Assembly (NCBI GenBank): GCA_021737615.1
Contig: JAIPDR010000008.1
Location: forward strand, 1-36,764
Reading direction: 5' to 3'
Source: Desulfohalobiaceae bacterium
GTDB taxonomy: Bacteria > Desulfobacterota > Desulfovibrionia > Desulfovibrionales > Desulfothermaceae
DNA length: 36,764 nt
Numbering within the stretch: position 1 is the stretch's first letter; every line of letters starts with the position of its first letter. Shown piece after piece: positions 8,380-16,465 of the stretch. The notes below the pieces were generated by a model. The model was not told where the DNA came from, searched no databases, and saw only the letters and a list, made by a program, of their open reading frames with translations. Made by a program: the position numbers and the translations under genes.

Positions 8380-9180
8380 TCACTTGTAACAGTACCCATA
8401 CCCGTATCCGGAAAGTTTGGCGGATTTATTCCGATAGTTATGATGGGACTTTTGATCTCCATTGAATATGAGCCCCAAAATTTTTTCCTTCTTGATTCTC
8501 TCCAGGGAGGTAGCCACTCTGTCCCTGGGTGTCTTGGCCCTTAATACCAGGAGGAAGACCCCGTCCACCTCGTTGGCGATGGCCAATGATTCAGGGGCCA
8601 TTTCAATCGGGGGGCTGTCAATAATCACATACCTGTCCGGATAACGATTCCTGATCTCCTGAATGAATTCCTTCATCCTATAGGAAGAAAGCAGTTCAGC
8701 CGGTTTCTCGATTTTTGTCCCCGCTGTGACCAGGGTGAGTTTTTTCAACGAGGTCTTCTGGAGCAGTTTCTCCAGGGGGATGTTCTCGGCCAGATGCTCG
8801 CTCAATCCCGGAGTATCTTCCTTGAATCCAAAGACCTTGCCCATTCTGGAATTTCGCAGGTCCATATCAACCAGAAGCACGTATTCGTCCAACCCCTGGG
8901 AAACGGTGACAGCCAGATTGCTGGCGGCAAAGGTCTTGCCCTCTCCGGGCAGTGAGCTGGTTACCTGTATGGTCCTCGGACTGCAGCCTTCCTGCGGCCG
9001 GATCAACTGGGAACGCAAAAAACGGAACTGCTCCGCAATGACTGAACCCGGCTTTCCCAAGACCACCAGTTCCCCCTGTGGATCAAACCCATAAGAGGGT
9101 GCAAGCGGCATAGCCTGCTCTGTTCCCGGCTGCCCGCTCTCCTCTTCGGCCTTCATCAGCGCTTCATAGATCTTGCCCAT
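8380..9180 (-). CDS. Exosortase-associated tyrosine autokinase (CpsD/CapB type)
   Basis: Bacterial tyrosine (BY) kinase that normally cycles phosphorylation with its Wzz-like partner to control EPS chain length. After an MGKIYEALMKAE start it has the Walker A motif SSLPGEGKT (about residues 75-83), the Walker A' motif VLLVDMDLRNS and the Walker B motif YVIIDSPP. The C-terminus is a tyrosine cluster, SGYGYGYCYK, with three Tyr in the last eight residues, which would be the autophosphorylation tail. The membrane adaptor half is separate and encoded just upstream as the chain-length protein, the two-gene arrangement of Gram-positive CapAB and many exosortase loci. The ATG at 9180 has a GGAAG ribosome site. 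Confidence 0.92.
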   Translation of the reverse strand: MGKIYEALMKAEEESGQPGTEQAMPLAPSYGFDPQGELVVLGKPGSVIAEQFRFLRSQLIRPQEGCSPRTIQVTSSLPGEGKTFAASNLAVTVSQGLDEYVLLVDMDLRNSRMGKVFGFKEDTPGLSEHLAENIPLEKLLQKTSLKKLTLVTAGTKIEKPAELLSSYRMKEFIQEIRNRYPDRYVIIDSPPIEMAPESLAIANEVDGVFLLVLRAKTPRDRVATSLERIKKEKILGLIFNGDQKSHHNYRNKSAKLSGYGYGYCYK

Positions 9181-9301
9181 TTTACTTCCACTTTTTTTAT
9201 TTGTTGTTCGTTTGCCGTTATTCTGACTCGATTTTTTCTTTCCAAAAGAAATCCCTGAATTTCAGAGACCATCCGGCATTCCAGCGAGCAAACAAACCGG
9301 A

Positions 9302-10798
9302 TCAGGACAGTCCCTGGTCCGTTACATTCTTTTCAGCAAAGGGCAGGCTGACCAAAACCTTGGTGCCCAGATACTCCTCCACTTCTTCGTGGTTATAGAA
9401 TGCCGGGTCCATGCTTTCCCTGGCATAAGCCAGGCCGCCTCCTATTCCGGCTCCCAGCACCAGAGCCATGATCATTATTTTATTGACATCCGGCGAGTAA
9501 GGTTTCTTGGGGGCGATCGCAGAGTCGATCACCCGAAACTGTTCTCCCTTCTGCCGCTTTTCCAGTTCTTCAGCCATCTGCGAGTTCAGTTTCTTGCTCA
9601 GAAGGCTTTGATACCTCTTGTTCACTGTTTCATAATCCCGCTGCAGGTTCTTGAGTTGAAGTTCCACTTCCGATGTTTTCTCTATCCGTTCCTGGTACCT
9701 TGCGATTTCGGCCTTGACTTGCTCGATTTCTTTTTCGTACCTGGAGATCCGGGCTCGTATCTTCTCAAGCTGAGGATTGGACGTGTCCTGTTGAGAAAAC
9801 CCGGAAACGGCCGTCCCGCCCTGAATCGAAGCATCCGTGGCGTTCATGGCCTTGTGCTGCTTCAGATTTTCGATTCTCCGCCTCAGAGCCCGGCAATCGG
9901 GATGCTTATCGGTATATCTGGTTTTCAGGATTTCCAGCTGCTGCTCCAGCTGTGCAATTCCAACAGGCTGATCACCCCCCTGCTCCTCGAGCATCATGGC
10001 CTGCTGCTTATCCATGTCCACCCGTTTCTCCAGGTTGTCCAGCTCCTGCCTCTTCTGGTTCAGGATGTCCAGATTGGATCCAAGCTGGCTTGGGAGCATG
10101 CCCATGTGCTTTCTTTTGAACGCTTCCAGGGCATTTTCTTTTTCAATCAAATCCTCGCGGATACGATCAACTTCATAATCCAGAAACCTGGTGGTCCCCA
10201 TGGCCATCTCCTCACGGACCTTCAAATTCTGCTCTATGAACTGGGAGGCCAGGGCGTTGGCCACCTGAGCCGCTACCTGTGGATCCTTCCAGGCAAATGA
10301 AATCTCAAAGGCCCGATTACCGCTTTTCAAGGAAATATCTATCTTGCTTCTGACGTTTCCAACCTGACTGACCCTGGAACGGTCCTCTTGTCCATTCTCC
10401 TCTTTGCTTGCCGCAGAATTGCTGCTGCCGATCAAGGCAAAGAGTTTTGCCTTGGCTTTCTCGAATACTTCCTGCAGCTTGTTTTTCTGCTGCGGTTGAG
10501 AGGCATCAAGTCCGAACTGTTCGATGACCCCCTCCAGGTTGGTCCGGCTGTTGACCTGCTGGGAAATCGTGCGCAGCCTGTTCTGCAGGCTCTCGGTGAC
10601 GGTCTGCTGGACATAGGCATCCGGCACTCTCTGGGATTCAACCAGGATAAGGGTGGAAGCCTTATACAGCTTGGGGCTCAGGGAGACATACACGGCTCCG
10701 GAGACCAAAGAAAGGGCCAGAGGGACGGCAATCCACCACTTCCGGCGCCAGATCAATTCCTTGTAGGGCTGAAACTCAATTTTTGGTATCTGTAACAT
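9302..10798 (-). CDS. Wzz-type EPS chain-length determinant, exosortase-system type
   Basis: Inner-membrane polysaccharide co-polymerase. One membrane segment lies near residues 19-40 (after LIWRRKWW) and a second near 440-460 (KIMIMALVLGAGIGGGLAY). Between them is a long periplasmic region with extensive coiled coil (about 180-400). The C-terminal tail is short and cytoplasmic and has no kinase domain, so the separate kinase encoded downstream is the expected partner. A DVNKIM segment follows the PYSP motif (KKPYSPDVNK) typical of Wzz proteins near the second membrane helix. The start overlaps the end of the upstream regulator gene by 23 bp, suggesting translational coupling. Confidence 0.92.
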   Translation of the reverse strand: MLQIPKIEFQPYKELIWRRKWWIAVPLALSLVSGAVYVSLSPKLYKASTLILVESQRVPDAYVQQTVTESLQNRLRTISQQVNSRTNLEGVIEQFGLDASQPQQKNKLQEVFEKAKAKLFALIGSSNSAASKEENGQEDRSRVSQVGNVRSKIDISLKSGNRAFEISFAWKDPQVAAQVANALASQFIEQNLKVREEMAMGTTRFLDYEVDRIREDLIEKENALEAFKRKHMGMLPSQLGSNLDILNQKRQELDNLEKRVDMDKQQAMMLEEQGGDQPVGIAQLEQQLEILKTRYTDKHPDCRALRRRIENLKQHKAMNATDASIQGGTAVSGFSQQDTSNPQLEKIRARISRYEKEIEQVKAEIARYQERIEKTSEVELQLKNLQRDYETVNKRYQSLLSKKLNSQMAEELEKRQKGEQFRVIDSAIAPKKPYSPDVNKIMIMALVLGAGIGGGLAYARESMDPAFYNHEEVEEYLGTKVLVSLPFAEKNVTDQGLS

Positions 10799-12188
10799 TA
10801 TTCAAACCATAGGTTTTTGTTTTATTCAACAATGACTTGTAACTTATGCACAGTAATTCCGCAGCCTTCTTCTTATTGCCCCTGGTTCTGGATATAGCCT
10901 TGTCAATAAGGTGCTTTTCCGCCATCTTCACGGCCTTCTCCGTTGTCTCTTTCAAACTGAACTCCTTGTTGTCCGGAAACAGATCGGCCGGGGTAAAATA
11001 GAGTGGTTTGAGACCGGTTTTTTCCAGTTTCATCTGGAGCTCTTCCAGTATCACCTCCTCGCTCTCCATGACGACCAGGGTTTTGATAATGTTTTCCAAT
11101 TCGCGGACATTTCCGGGCCAATGATAATGCTCAAGCATCTTTTTCAGTCTTTCAGACAGCCTTCGACTCTTTTTACCATACAAGCAGCTGTACTTTTCCA
11201 GAAAATAGGTGCACAGAATTTCGATATCCTCTTTTCGCTCTCGCAAAGGAGGCATCAGCAGAGAAATCACCGCCAGCCTGTAGTACAGATCGCTTCTGAA
11301 GCGTGATTTTGCGATCAGTTCCTTGAGCTTCGCATTGGTTGCCGCTATGATCCTGATATCGACCCAGATGTCTTCCTTGCTCCCAATCGGGGAAAACTCC
11401 CCGCCCTGGAGCACCTGTAGGAGCTTGGCCTGCATGTAAGAGTCCATTTCGGATATCTCGTCCAAAAAAACCGTCCCATTGGCCGCCAGCTGCAGCTTGC
11501 CCAATTTATCCTTCCAGGCGCCGGTAAAAGCCCCCAACTTGTACCCGAACAGTTCGCTCTCCAACAAAGAAGAAGGGACATTGGCACAGTTGATTTCCAG
11601 GTAAGGGTTCTGGTTTCTGGAAGAAAAATTGTGCAGGGTCCTGGCCACCACCCCCTTGCCTGTCCCTGTTTCACCCTGGATCAAGACCGGCAAATCGGTA
11701 TCTCCGACTCTCAGGATATTGCTTCGTATGGTTTTCATGGCCGCACTGGAGCCTACAACCAAAGGCTCCAAGACTCGCCCTTTGCCGTTGCCTTTATGTT
11801 TCTTTTCACCTCTGGGATCCAAACCCTGAGAGAGGGCCTGCTGAAACAGCCTTCCATCCAAGGGCTTGTGCAGCAGCCTGCAGCATTTCCGTTTGAGAGT
11901 GCTTTCCTGGTTACTGGAAAGAACTATGTAGGTTACCGCATCGTTTCCTCTGAATTTGTTCTCGACACATTCAAAAAGATCTTCTGTATCTACGACAACC
12001 ATCGCAGAAAGGAATTTTTCCGGATCGACTGCATCGGGTTCCTTGATAATGGTCTCCACCCCTGAATTAAGCTGCTCGGACAAATCTTTCAGGTATTTCC
12101 CGTAAGCCCTGTCTCTGGTAAATATAAGGATGTGATCCATTGGGTGATCGTTTTGTCTCGTTGCTGGTTTTTTACTTTGTTGTTTCAT
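10776..12188 (-). CDS. PrsR-like sigma-54-dependent transcriptional activator with atypical receiver
   Basis: Bacterial enhancer-binding protein of the PEP-CTERM-box regulator (PrsR) type. Residues 18-120 look like a response-regulator receiver: a conserved-position Asp (D67 in VVVDTED), Ser (S91) and Lys-Pro (K108) remain. The usual pair of acidic residues after strand 1 is absent (ILIFTRDRA), so ordinary phosphorylation is doubtful. The AAA+ domain has Walker A GETGTGKG (172-179), the sigma-54-contacting GAFTGA loop (219-224), Walker B VFLDEISEM and an FRSDLYYRL arginine-finger region. The C-terminus is a Fis-type helix-turn-helix (ISRTRGNKKKAAELL). Likely targets are RpoN promoters such as the one at 19136-19151. 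No PrsK-type sensor kinase is encoded nearby. Confidence 0.88.
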   Translation of the reverse strand: MKQQSKKPATRQNDHPMDHILIFTRDRAYGKYLKDLSEQLNSGVETIIKEPDAVDPEKFLSAMVVVDTEDLFECVENKFRGNDAVTYIVLSSNQESTLKRKCCRLLHKPLDGRLFQQALSQGLDPRGEKKHKGNGKGRVLEPLVVGSSAAMKTIRSNILRVGDTDLPVLIQGETGTGKGVVARTLHNFSSRNQNPYLEINCANVPSSLLESELFGYKLGAFTGAWKDKLGKLQLAANGTVFLDEISEMDSYMQAKLLQVLQGGEFSPIGSKEDIWVDIRIIAATNAKLKELIAKSRFRSDLYYRLAVISLLMPPLRERKEDIEILCTYFLEKYSCLYGKKSRRLSERLKKMLEHYHWPGNVRELENIIKTLVVMESEEVILEELQMKLEKTGLKPLYFTPADLFPDNKEFSLKETTEKAVKMAEKHLIDKAISRTRGNKKKAAELLCISYKSLLNKTKTYGLNNVTDTKN

Positions 12189-12325
12189 GCGAAAATTATG
12201 CCAGAGGGAAACGAGGAGCGGCCATCCCGATGAACCGCTGAAGCTTTTGAAATTCCGGCTTAGACCGTCTCGATGACCCGCCGGGCAACGGTCGATGCGG
12301 CTATTTCCTCAAAGACCACAGAGCA

Positions 12326-12411
12326 GGTGCAATAGACTCGGACCCCGAACGAGAACCCGGTCCTGAAACGGATTGCACACAAGAGCAAAAACTTGCATAT
12401 AAGATGCAATG
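12326..12411 (+). promoter_or_regulatory. Cluster of TGCAA half-sites, including a sigma-54-like element
   Basis: In the 568-bp gap between the PrsR-like gene and the PilZ gene there are repeated TGCAA/TTGCA half-sites: GGTGCAAT (12326-12333), ATTGCACAC (12372-12380) and the perfect inverted repeat TTGCAT-ATAAG-ATGCAA (12393-12409). The last element aligns without gaps to the -24/-12 promoter at 19136 (TGGCAC-AAATC-ATGCAATG), with identical ATGCAATG. It may therefore be a degenerate sigma-54 promoter for the PilZ gene, lacking one of the two invariant G residues, or a regulator operator. The rest of the gap shows nothing recognisable apart from the tandem repeat at 12660. Confidence 0.4.
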
Positions 12412-12659
12412 TTTTTTATTCCGGTTCAGGCTTGGGACAATCCTCTCACGATTTTTATGGTCTCTTAAGAAAAACATTGCCACTTTTATGAAACGAGTTT
12501 CTTTTAATGTCCTCTCTCAATACCGAATGACCTCCCCAAAAAAAGGGTGAAGCTTTCTCCACTTTAAAGCAAAAACAAACAATTTTAGAATATTATATTA
12601 AACAGCGGATTCCCGTATAACACATACCAAACCCTGGTTCTAAATTTGCATATCGAAAC

Positions 12660-12681
12660 CTTGAAGGATTCTTGAAGGATT
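12660..12681 (+). repeat. Perfect 11-bp tandem duplication
   Basis: CTTGAAGGATT occurs twice head to tail just upstream of the PilZ gene's ATG, in its presumed leader. It may be a replication-slippage product; effects on expression are unknown. Confidence 0.8.
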
Positions 12682-12756
12682 GTTTTCCGTTCTCCTGCTG
12701 AAAGAGTGTATTCAAACCGGCAAACACACGAGCAGGTCATTTATGAGCAGACCATT

Positions 12757-13893
12757 ATGGAACACATAGAAAAAAGAAAAGAGCCCAGGTTCCCTTTCTA
12801 TCTCCCTGTGGATTTGCACCGGATGAAAAAAGGCCCGGATCAGCAGGTTTCCGGAACAATCAACAATGTCAGCCTGAATGGCTTCAGGGCTCTTACCCAG
12901 ACTTGGCTGGCGGAAGGGGAAAGAATCATCTGCTCGTTCGATATCCCGGAAACTATGGAAAAATTCAAAAATGAGGGGATCATCAAATGGTGTTACAGCA
13001 ACGAACAGCACCATTTCGGCGTAGAATTAATGGAAGAGCAGATAATGGCATTGCCTTTGCAGAGAATGACCGAAGCCTTTTTTCGTCTGAAACCGGAATT
13101 CCCGGGAAGAACCGCAACTCACATATTGGATTTCGCCGCCCTGCACAAGAAATCGTATTCAGAAATATTCTGGGGAATGTTTTGCCGGCTATTTAATAAT
13201 CCGATGCAGTCGCAGTTGATCAGGTTATCCAGCGAGCTTCGCCTTGGAAAATTTCACATGAAAAGGATGCAAGGACGAGCCGGGGATCTGACTCTGGAAG
13301 AAAACACAAATGGATATCTCGCCGGTCTTGACGACACATTGAACAGGACGAGCCATACCCTGGACAGAATCATCCGCCTTTTCCAGCAGCTGTTCCAGGA
13401 GCAGGGCTGCCCGACACACGAAGATATTACAGAAGTTATCAGACTCAATGAAGTAGTCAGGGAAAAGGTGGCAAATTTTAAAGACATGCTGCACTCGGCC
13501 ATGCTTCACTCTGCAGAAAATATCGAGATACATACCCATGATATTCCGGTGATATTTTGTCAGCACTGGTCAATTGCTCTTAGCATCGATTTTCTTCTAT
13601 TGTTTTCGTATCAGTTTATCCTGTTTTTCGAAGCTAAAAAGATCAGGATCGAAACCGACAAAAAAAACAACCACATTGTCATAGGCTTCGCTAATGACGG
13701 CTCAAAGATTTTTGACATGGAAAAAATCCATCTGGACTCCGGGGCTAAGTCCTTTGAAAAACTCAAACCCAGGGACCAAAAAAGACTGGCCGCACTCCGC
13801 TGCGTCATAGACTTATGTCAGCCACTCAAGGCCAAAATAGCTTTTTATAACCAGTCAGGGAACAATCTGCTTCTCTTGAAAATCCCGACATAG
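12757..13893 (+). CDS. PilZ domain fused to a degenerate histidine-kinase-like module
   Basis: A probable c-di-GMP receptor. From the ATG at 12757 the N-terminus has a complete PilZ signature: RKEPR (RxxxR, residues 7-11) and NVSLNG (N/DxSxxG), followed by a beta-rich domain to about residue 110. The remaining 270 residues resemble a kinase core that has lost its catalytic parts. A helical stretch like a DHp ends in SHTLDRIIRLFQQL, then LNEVVREKVANFKDM leads into an ATPase-like fold with IRIETDKKNNHIVIGFANDG where a kinase has its G1 box. No phospho-acceptor H-box, N-box or G2 motif is visible. An in-frame GTG at 12706 would add 17 residues. It is divergent from the PrsR-like gene and may be its non-phosphorylating partner; that link is inference. 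Confidence 0.72.
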   Translation: MEHIEKRKEPRFPFYLPVDLHRMKKGPDQQVSGTINNVSLNGFRALTQTWLAEGERIICSFDIPETMEKFKNEGIIKWCYSNEQHHFGVELMEEQIMALPLQRMTEAFFRLKPEFPGRTATHILDFAALHKKSYSEIFWGMFCRLFNNPMQSQLIRLSSELRLGKFHMKRMQGRAGDLTLEENTNGYLAGLDDTLNRTSHTLDRIIRLFQQLFQEQGCPTHEDITEVIRLNEVVREKVANFKDMLHSAMLHSAENIEIHTHDIPVIFCQHWSIALSIDFLLLFSYQFILFFEAKKIRIETDKKNNHIVIGFANDGSKIFDMEKIHLDSGAKSFEKLKPRDQKRLAALRCVIDLCQPLKAKIAFYNQSGNNLLLLKIPT

Positions 13894-14005
13894 AATTTCT
13901 TAACCTTAACGATTTCCATTTTTTTTCCTGAAGGGAATATTTTTTATGAAGCAATACAGCATACAACATCTAGAATACGACTTGGCGGCCGGCAGGATTT
14001 TCAAT

Positions 14006-16435
14006 ATGAAAAGAATCGCTTTGATGCTTGTCTTGTTTTCTATTCTTTTCTTCTCGATTTCCTGCTCTAACAAAAATGAACAGTTTGAAGAACACCTGCG
14101 CAAAGGAAAAGAGAGTTTGCAGGCCGGAAAACTGAAGAAAGCGGAATTAGAGCTCAAAAACGCCCTGCAGATAAACGGGGAACACGCTGAAAGCTATTAC
14201 CTCCTGGGCGAATCCTTCCTGCGGCAGGGATCCGCCAGGTCGGCCATCCAGGCTTATCGCAAGGCGGTCGATTTTCAACCGGAACATACCGAGGCTCAGC
14301 TCAGGCTGGCCACCTTCTATTCAGCCGCAGGCAAAACAAAAGAGGCCATAGCCGCTTGTCAGGCGGCCTTAAAGCAGAACCCGGACAACATCAAAGCCCT
14401 GCTTCTCTATGCCAGGTCCTTGGCCCTGCAGGAAAATCATGTACAAGCAGTTGAAAAAGCTCGGGATATCCTTGCCAAAGACCCTGAGAACGTTTCGGCC
14501 CATATCCTGCTGGGGCAGAGTCTTGCAGCCTCAAAAGAATTGACGGCCGCGGAAAAGGCTTTCAAGGATGCGGCCCGGATCGATGAAAAGACCCCGAATC
14601 CCGATTATCAGCTGGTCAAACTCTATGCCCTGACAGGCAGGCACCAGGCGGCGGAAGAGACGTTGCAGCAGATCGTGCACGAATTCCCCGAGGATTCTGT
14701 CCATCACGTCAGCCTGGCCCGGTTTTACCTGAACCTGGGTAGTCCGGACAAGGCAGAGAGGGAACTGCTCAAAGGGATAGACAAGAACCCTGAAGGATCG
14801 AATCTCTACACTCTCCTGGCCAGGTTCTATATCCGGCAGAACCAAGTAGATCGGGCCAGGGAGGTCCTGATTTCAGCGGTTCGAAAAATTCCGGACAAAA
14901 TAGAGCCCCGGCTGAACCTGGGTAAATTCTACACGGCAGCCCACCAGTATGACCAGGCCCTGGAAACCTTCCGCAAGGCTGAACAAGTGTTTCCGGAGGA
15001 CCCGAGGCCCATCAGGGAAATAGCCCGGATTTACTACCGCACCGGCCAAATCCAGGAGGCAGAGGACAGGCTGGGAGACCTGACCGCCAAGGCGAAGGAC
15101 GACCCTTTTGCCAAAATCATGAAGGGCAGAATTCACTTGAAAAGGAGACAATTTGCCGAGGCCCAGACCATTTTCAGCGCATTGATCCGGGACTATTCCG
15201 AGAAAGAGGCCGATCTGCATCACTACCTTGCCCTGAGCAAATTCGGGCAGGGCCAGGAAAGGCAGGGTCTGGCCAGTCTGAAAAAGGCGCTTGAACTGAA
15301 CCCGAAACACCATCTGGCCAATCTTCTGCTCGGAGAGATCGAGCTGGAAGACAATGAACTGGCGTCCGCCAAAAAGCATTGTCAAAAAGGGCTGGAGGCA
15401 AATCCGGCGGATATCAGGGGGCATTTATTACGAGGCAGGATCGCCCTGGCCGAAAAAGACAGCCTGCAGGCGGAGAAGTCGTTCACGAAAATCACCCGGC
15501 TGGCCCCGGAGAATTCCATGGGTTACCTCCAGTTGGGCAAGCTGTATCTCCGGCAGAAAAACCATCAGCAGTCCTTGAACCAGCTCAGGCTGGCTTTGCA
15601 GAAAAACCCGCTGTCCACAGCGGCCATCAAGAATATTGTCCGGATTCATCTCCTTGAAAACGAACCGCAAGAGGCCCATAGGCTCTGCAAAAAACTCCTG
15701 CAGAACCACCCGGAAAACCGGAGGTTCAGATCTTTTATCCACACCACCCGGGCAAACGTTTACCTGCATCAGAAACAAGCGGATAAGGCCAAGCAGGCCT
15801 ATCAACAGGCCATAGCCGAAAATCCGGACTGGACCGCTCCCTACCTTGGCTTGGCGCGCCTGCATGCCAGCCTGCTGGAAATCGACCAAGCCATAGCCCA
15901 GTATGAAAAGGCGCATGAGCAATCACCCGGATTCATCCCGGCCATGATGAACCTGGCCGTCCTTTACGAGCAGGAGGGAGACCTGGATCTGGCCGAACAA
16001 TACTATCGAAAATGCCTTGCAGTAAACGAATCCTTCGCCCCGGCTGCGAACAACCTGGCTTATCTCATCCTGGAAAACGGCGGCAATGTGGACGAGGCCC
16101 TGGCTCTGGCTCAGACCGCCAAGCGGATTAATCCGGACGATCCGGGTACCAGCGATACCCTCGGCTGGATCTATGTCCACAAAAAAGCCTATATCAGCGC
16201 CATCGCCCAACTCCAGGACGCGGCCGAGAAACTGCCGAACAATCCAACCGTCTTGTATCATCTGGGAACCGCCCACTACAAGAACGAGAACCACCGGCAG
16301 GCCCGCGAACACCTCCTGGCCGCCCTGAAAAGCGGGCAGTCCTTTCCAGAGAGGCAGAAGGCTCAAGAGATGCTCCAGGAAATTGAAAACATGGGTGAAC
16401 TGTCGGCTGAAAAGGAAATAAGGGAAAAATCCTGA
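14006..16435 (+). CDS. prsT: PEP-CTERM system TPR-repeat lipoprotein (PrsT)
   Basis: Large secreted lipoprotein made of tetratricopeptide repeats, the PrsT protein of exosortase loci. From the ATG at 14006 a signal peptide ends at the lipobox-like FSISC, giving an N-terminal lipidated cysteine; an upstream ATG at 13946 would add 20 residues and disturb the signal. The mature protein is then almost wholly TPR units of 34 residues (for example AESYYLLGESFLRQGSARSA and similar units through to the end), about twenty in all. It probably acts as a periplasmic or outer-membrane scaffold in EPS secretion; its exact role is unknown. The ATPase gene follows after 30 bp in the same direction. Confidence 0.9.
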   Translation: MKRIALMLVLFSILFFSISCSNKNEQFEEHLRKGKESLQAGKLKKAELELKNALQINGEHAESYYLLGESFLRQGSARSAIQAYRKAVDFQPEHTEAQLRLATFYSAAGKTKEAIAACQAALKQNPDNIKALLLYARSLALQENHVQAVEKARDILAKDPENVSAHILLGQSLAASKELTAAEKAFKDAARIDEKTPNPDYQLVKLYALTGRHQAAEETLQQIVHEFPEDSVHHVSLARFYLNLGSPDKAERELLKGIDKNPEGSNLYTLLARFYIRQNQVDRAREVLISAVRKIPDKIEPRLNLGKFYTAAHQYDQALETFRKAEQVFPEDPRPIREIARIYYRTGQIQEAEDRLGDLTAKAKDDPFAKIMKGRIHLKRRQFAEAQTIFSALIRDYSEKEADLHHYLALSKFGQGQERQGLASLKKALELNPKHHLANLLLGEIELEDNELASAKKHCQKGLEANPADIRGHLLRGRIALAEKDSLQAEKSFTKITRLAPENSMGYLQLGKLYLRQKNHQQSLNQLRLALQKNPLSTAAIKNIVRIHLLENEPQEAHRLCKKLLQNHPENRRFRSFIHTTRANVYLHQKQADKAKQAYQQAIAENPDWTAPYLGLARLHASLLEIDQAIAQYEKAHEQSPGFIPAMMNLAVLYEQEGDLDLAEQYYRKCLAVNESFAPAANNLAYLILENGGNVDEALALAQTAKRINPDDPGTSDTLGWIYVHKKAYISAIAQLQDAAEKLPNNPTVLYHLGTAHYKNENHRQAREHLLAALKSGQSFPERQKAQEMLQEIENMGELSAEKEIREKS

Positions 16436-16465
16436 ACCACATGAAGCATACCCAGGGTTAACTAT

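Noticed and set aside
12243-12256. Minus-strand GG-N10-GC spacing upstream of the PrsR-like gene
   Set aside because: Only the GG and GC positions match; the rest (CGGAAT, AAGC) is far from the sigma-54 consensus.
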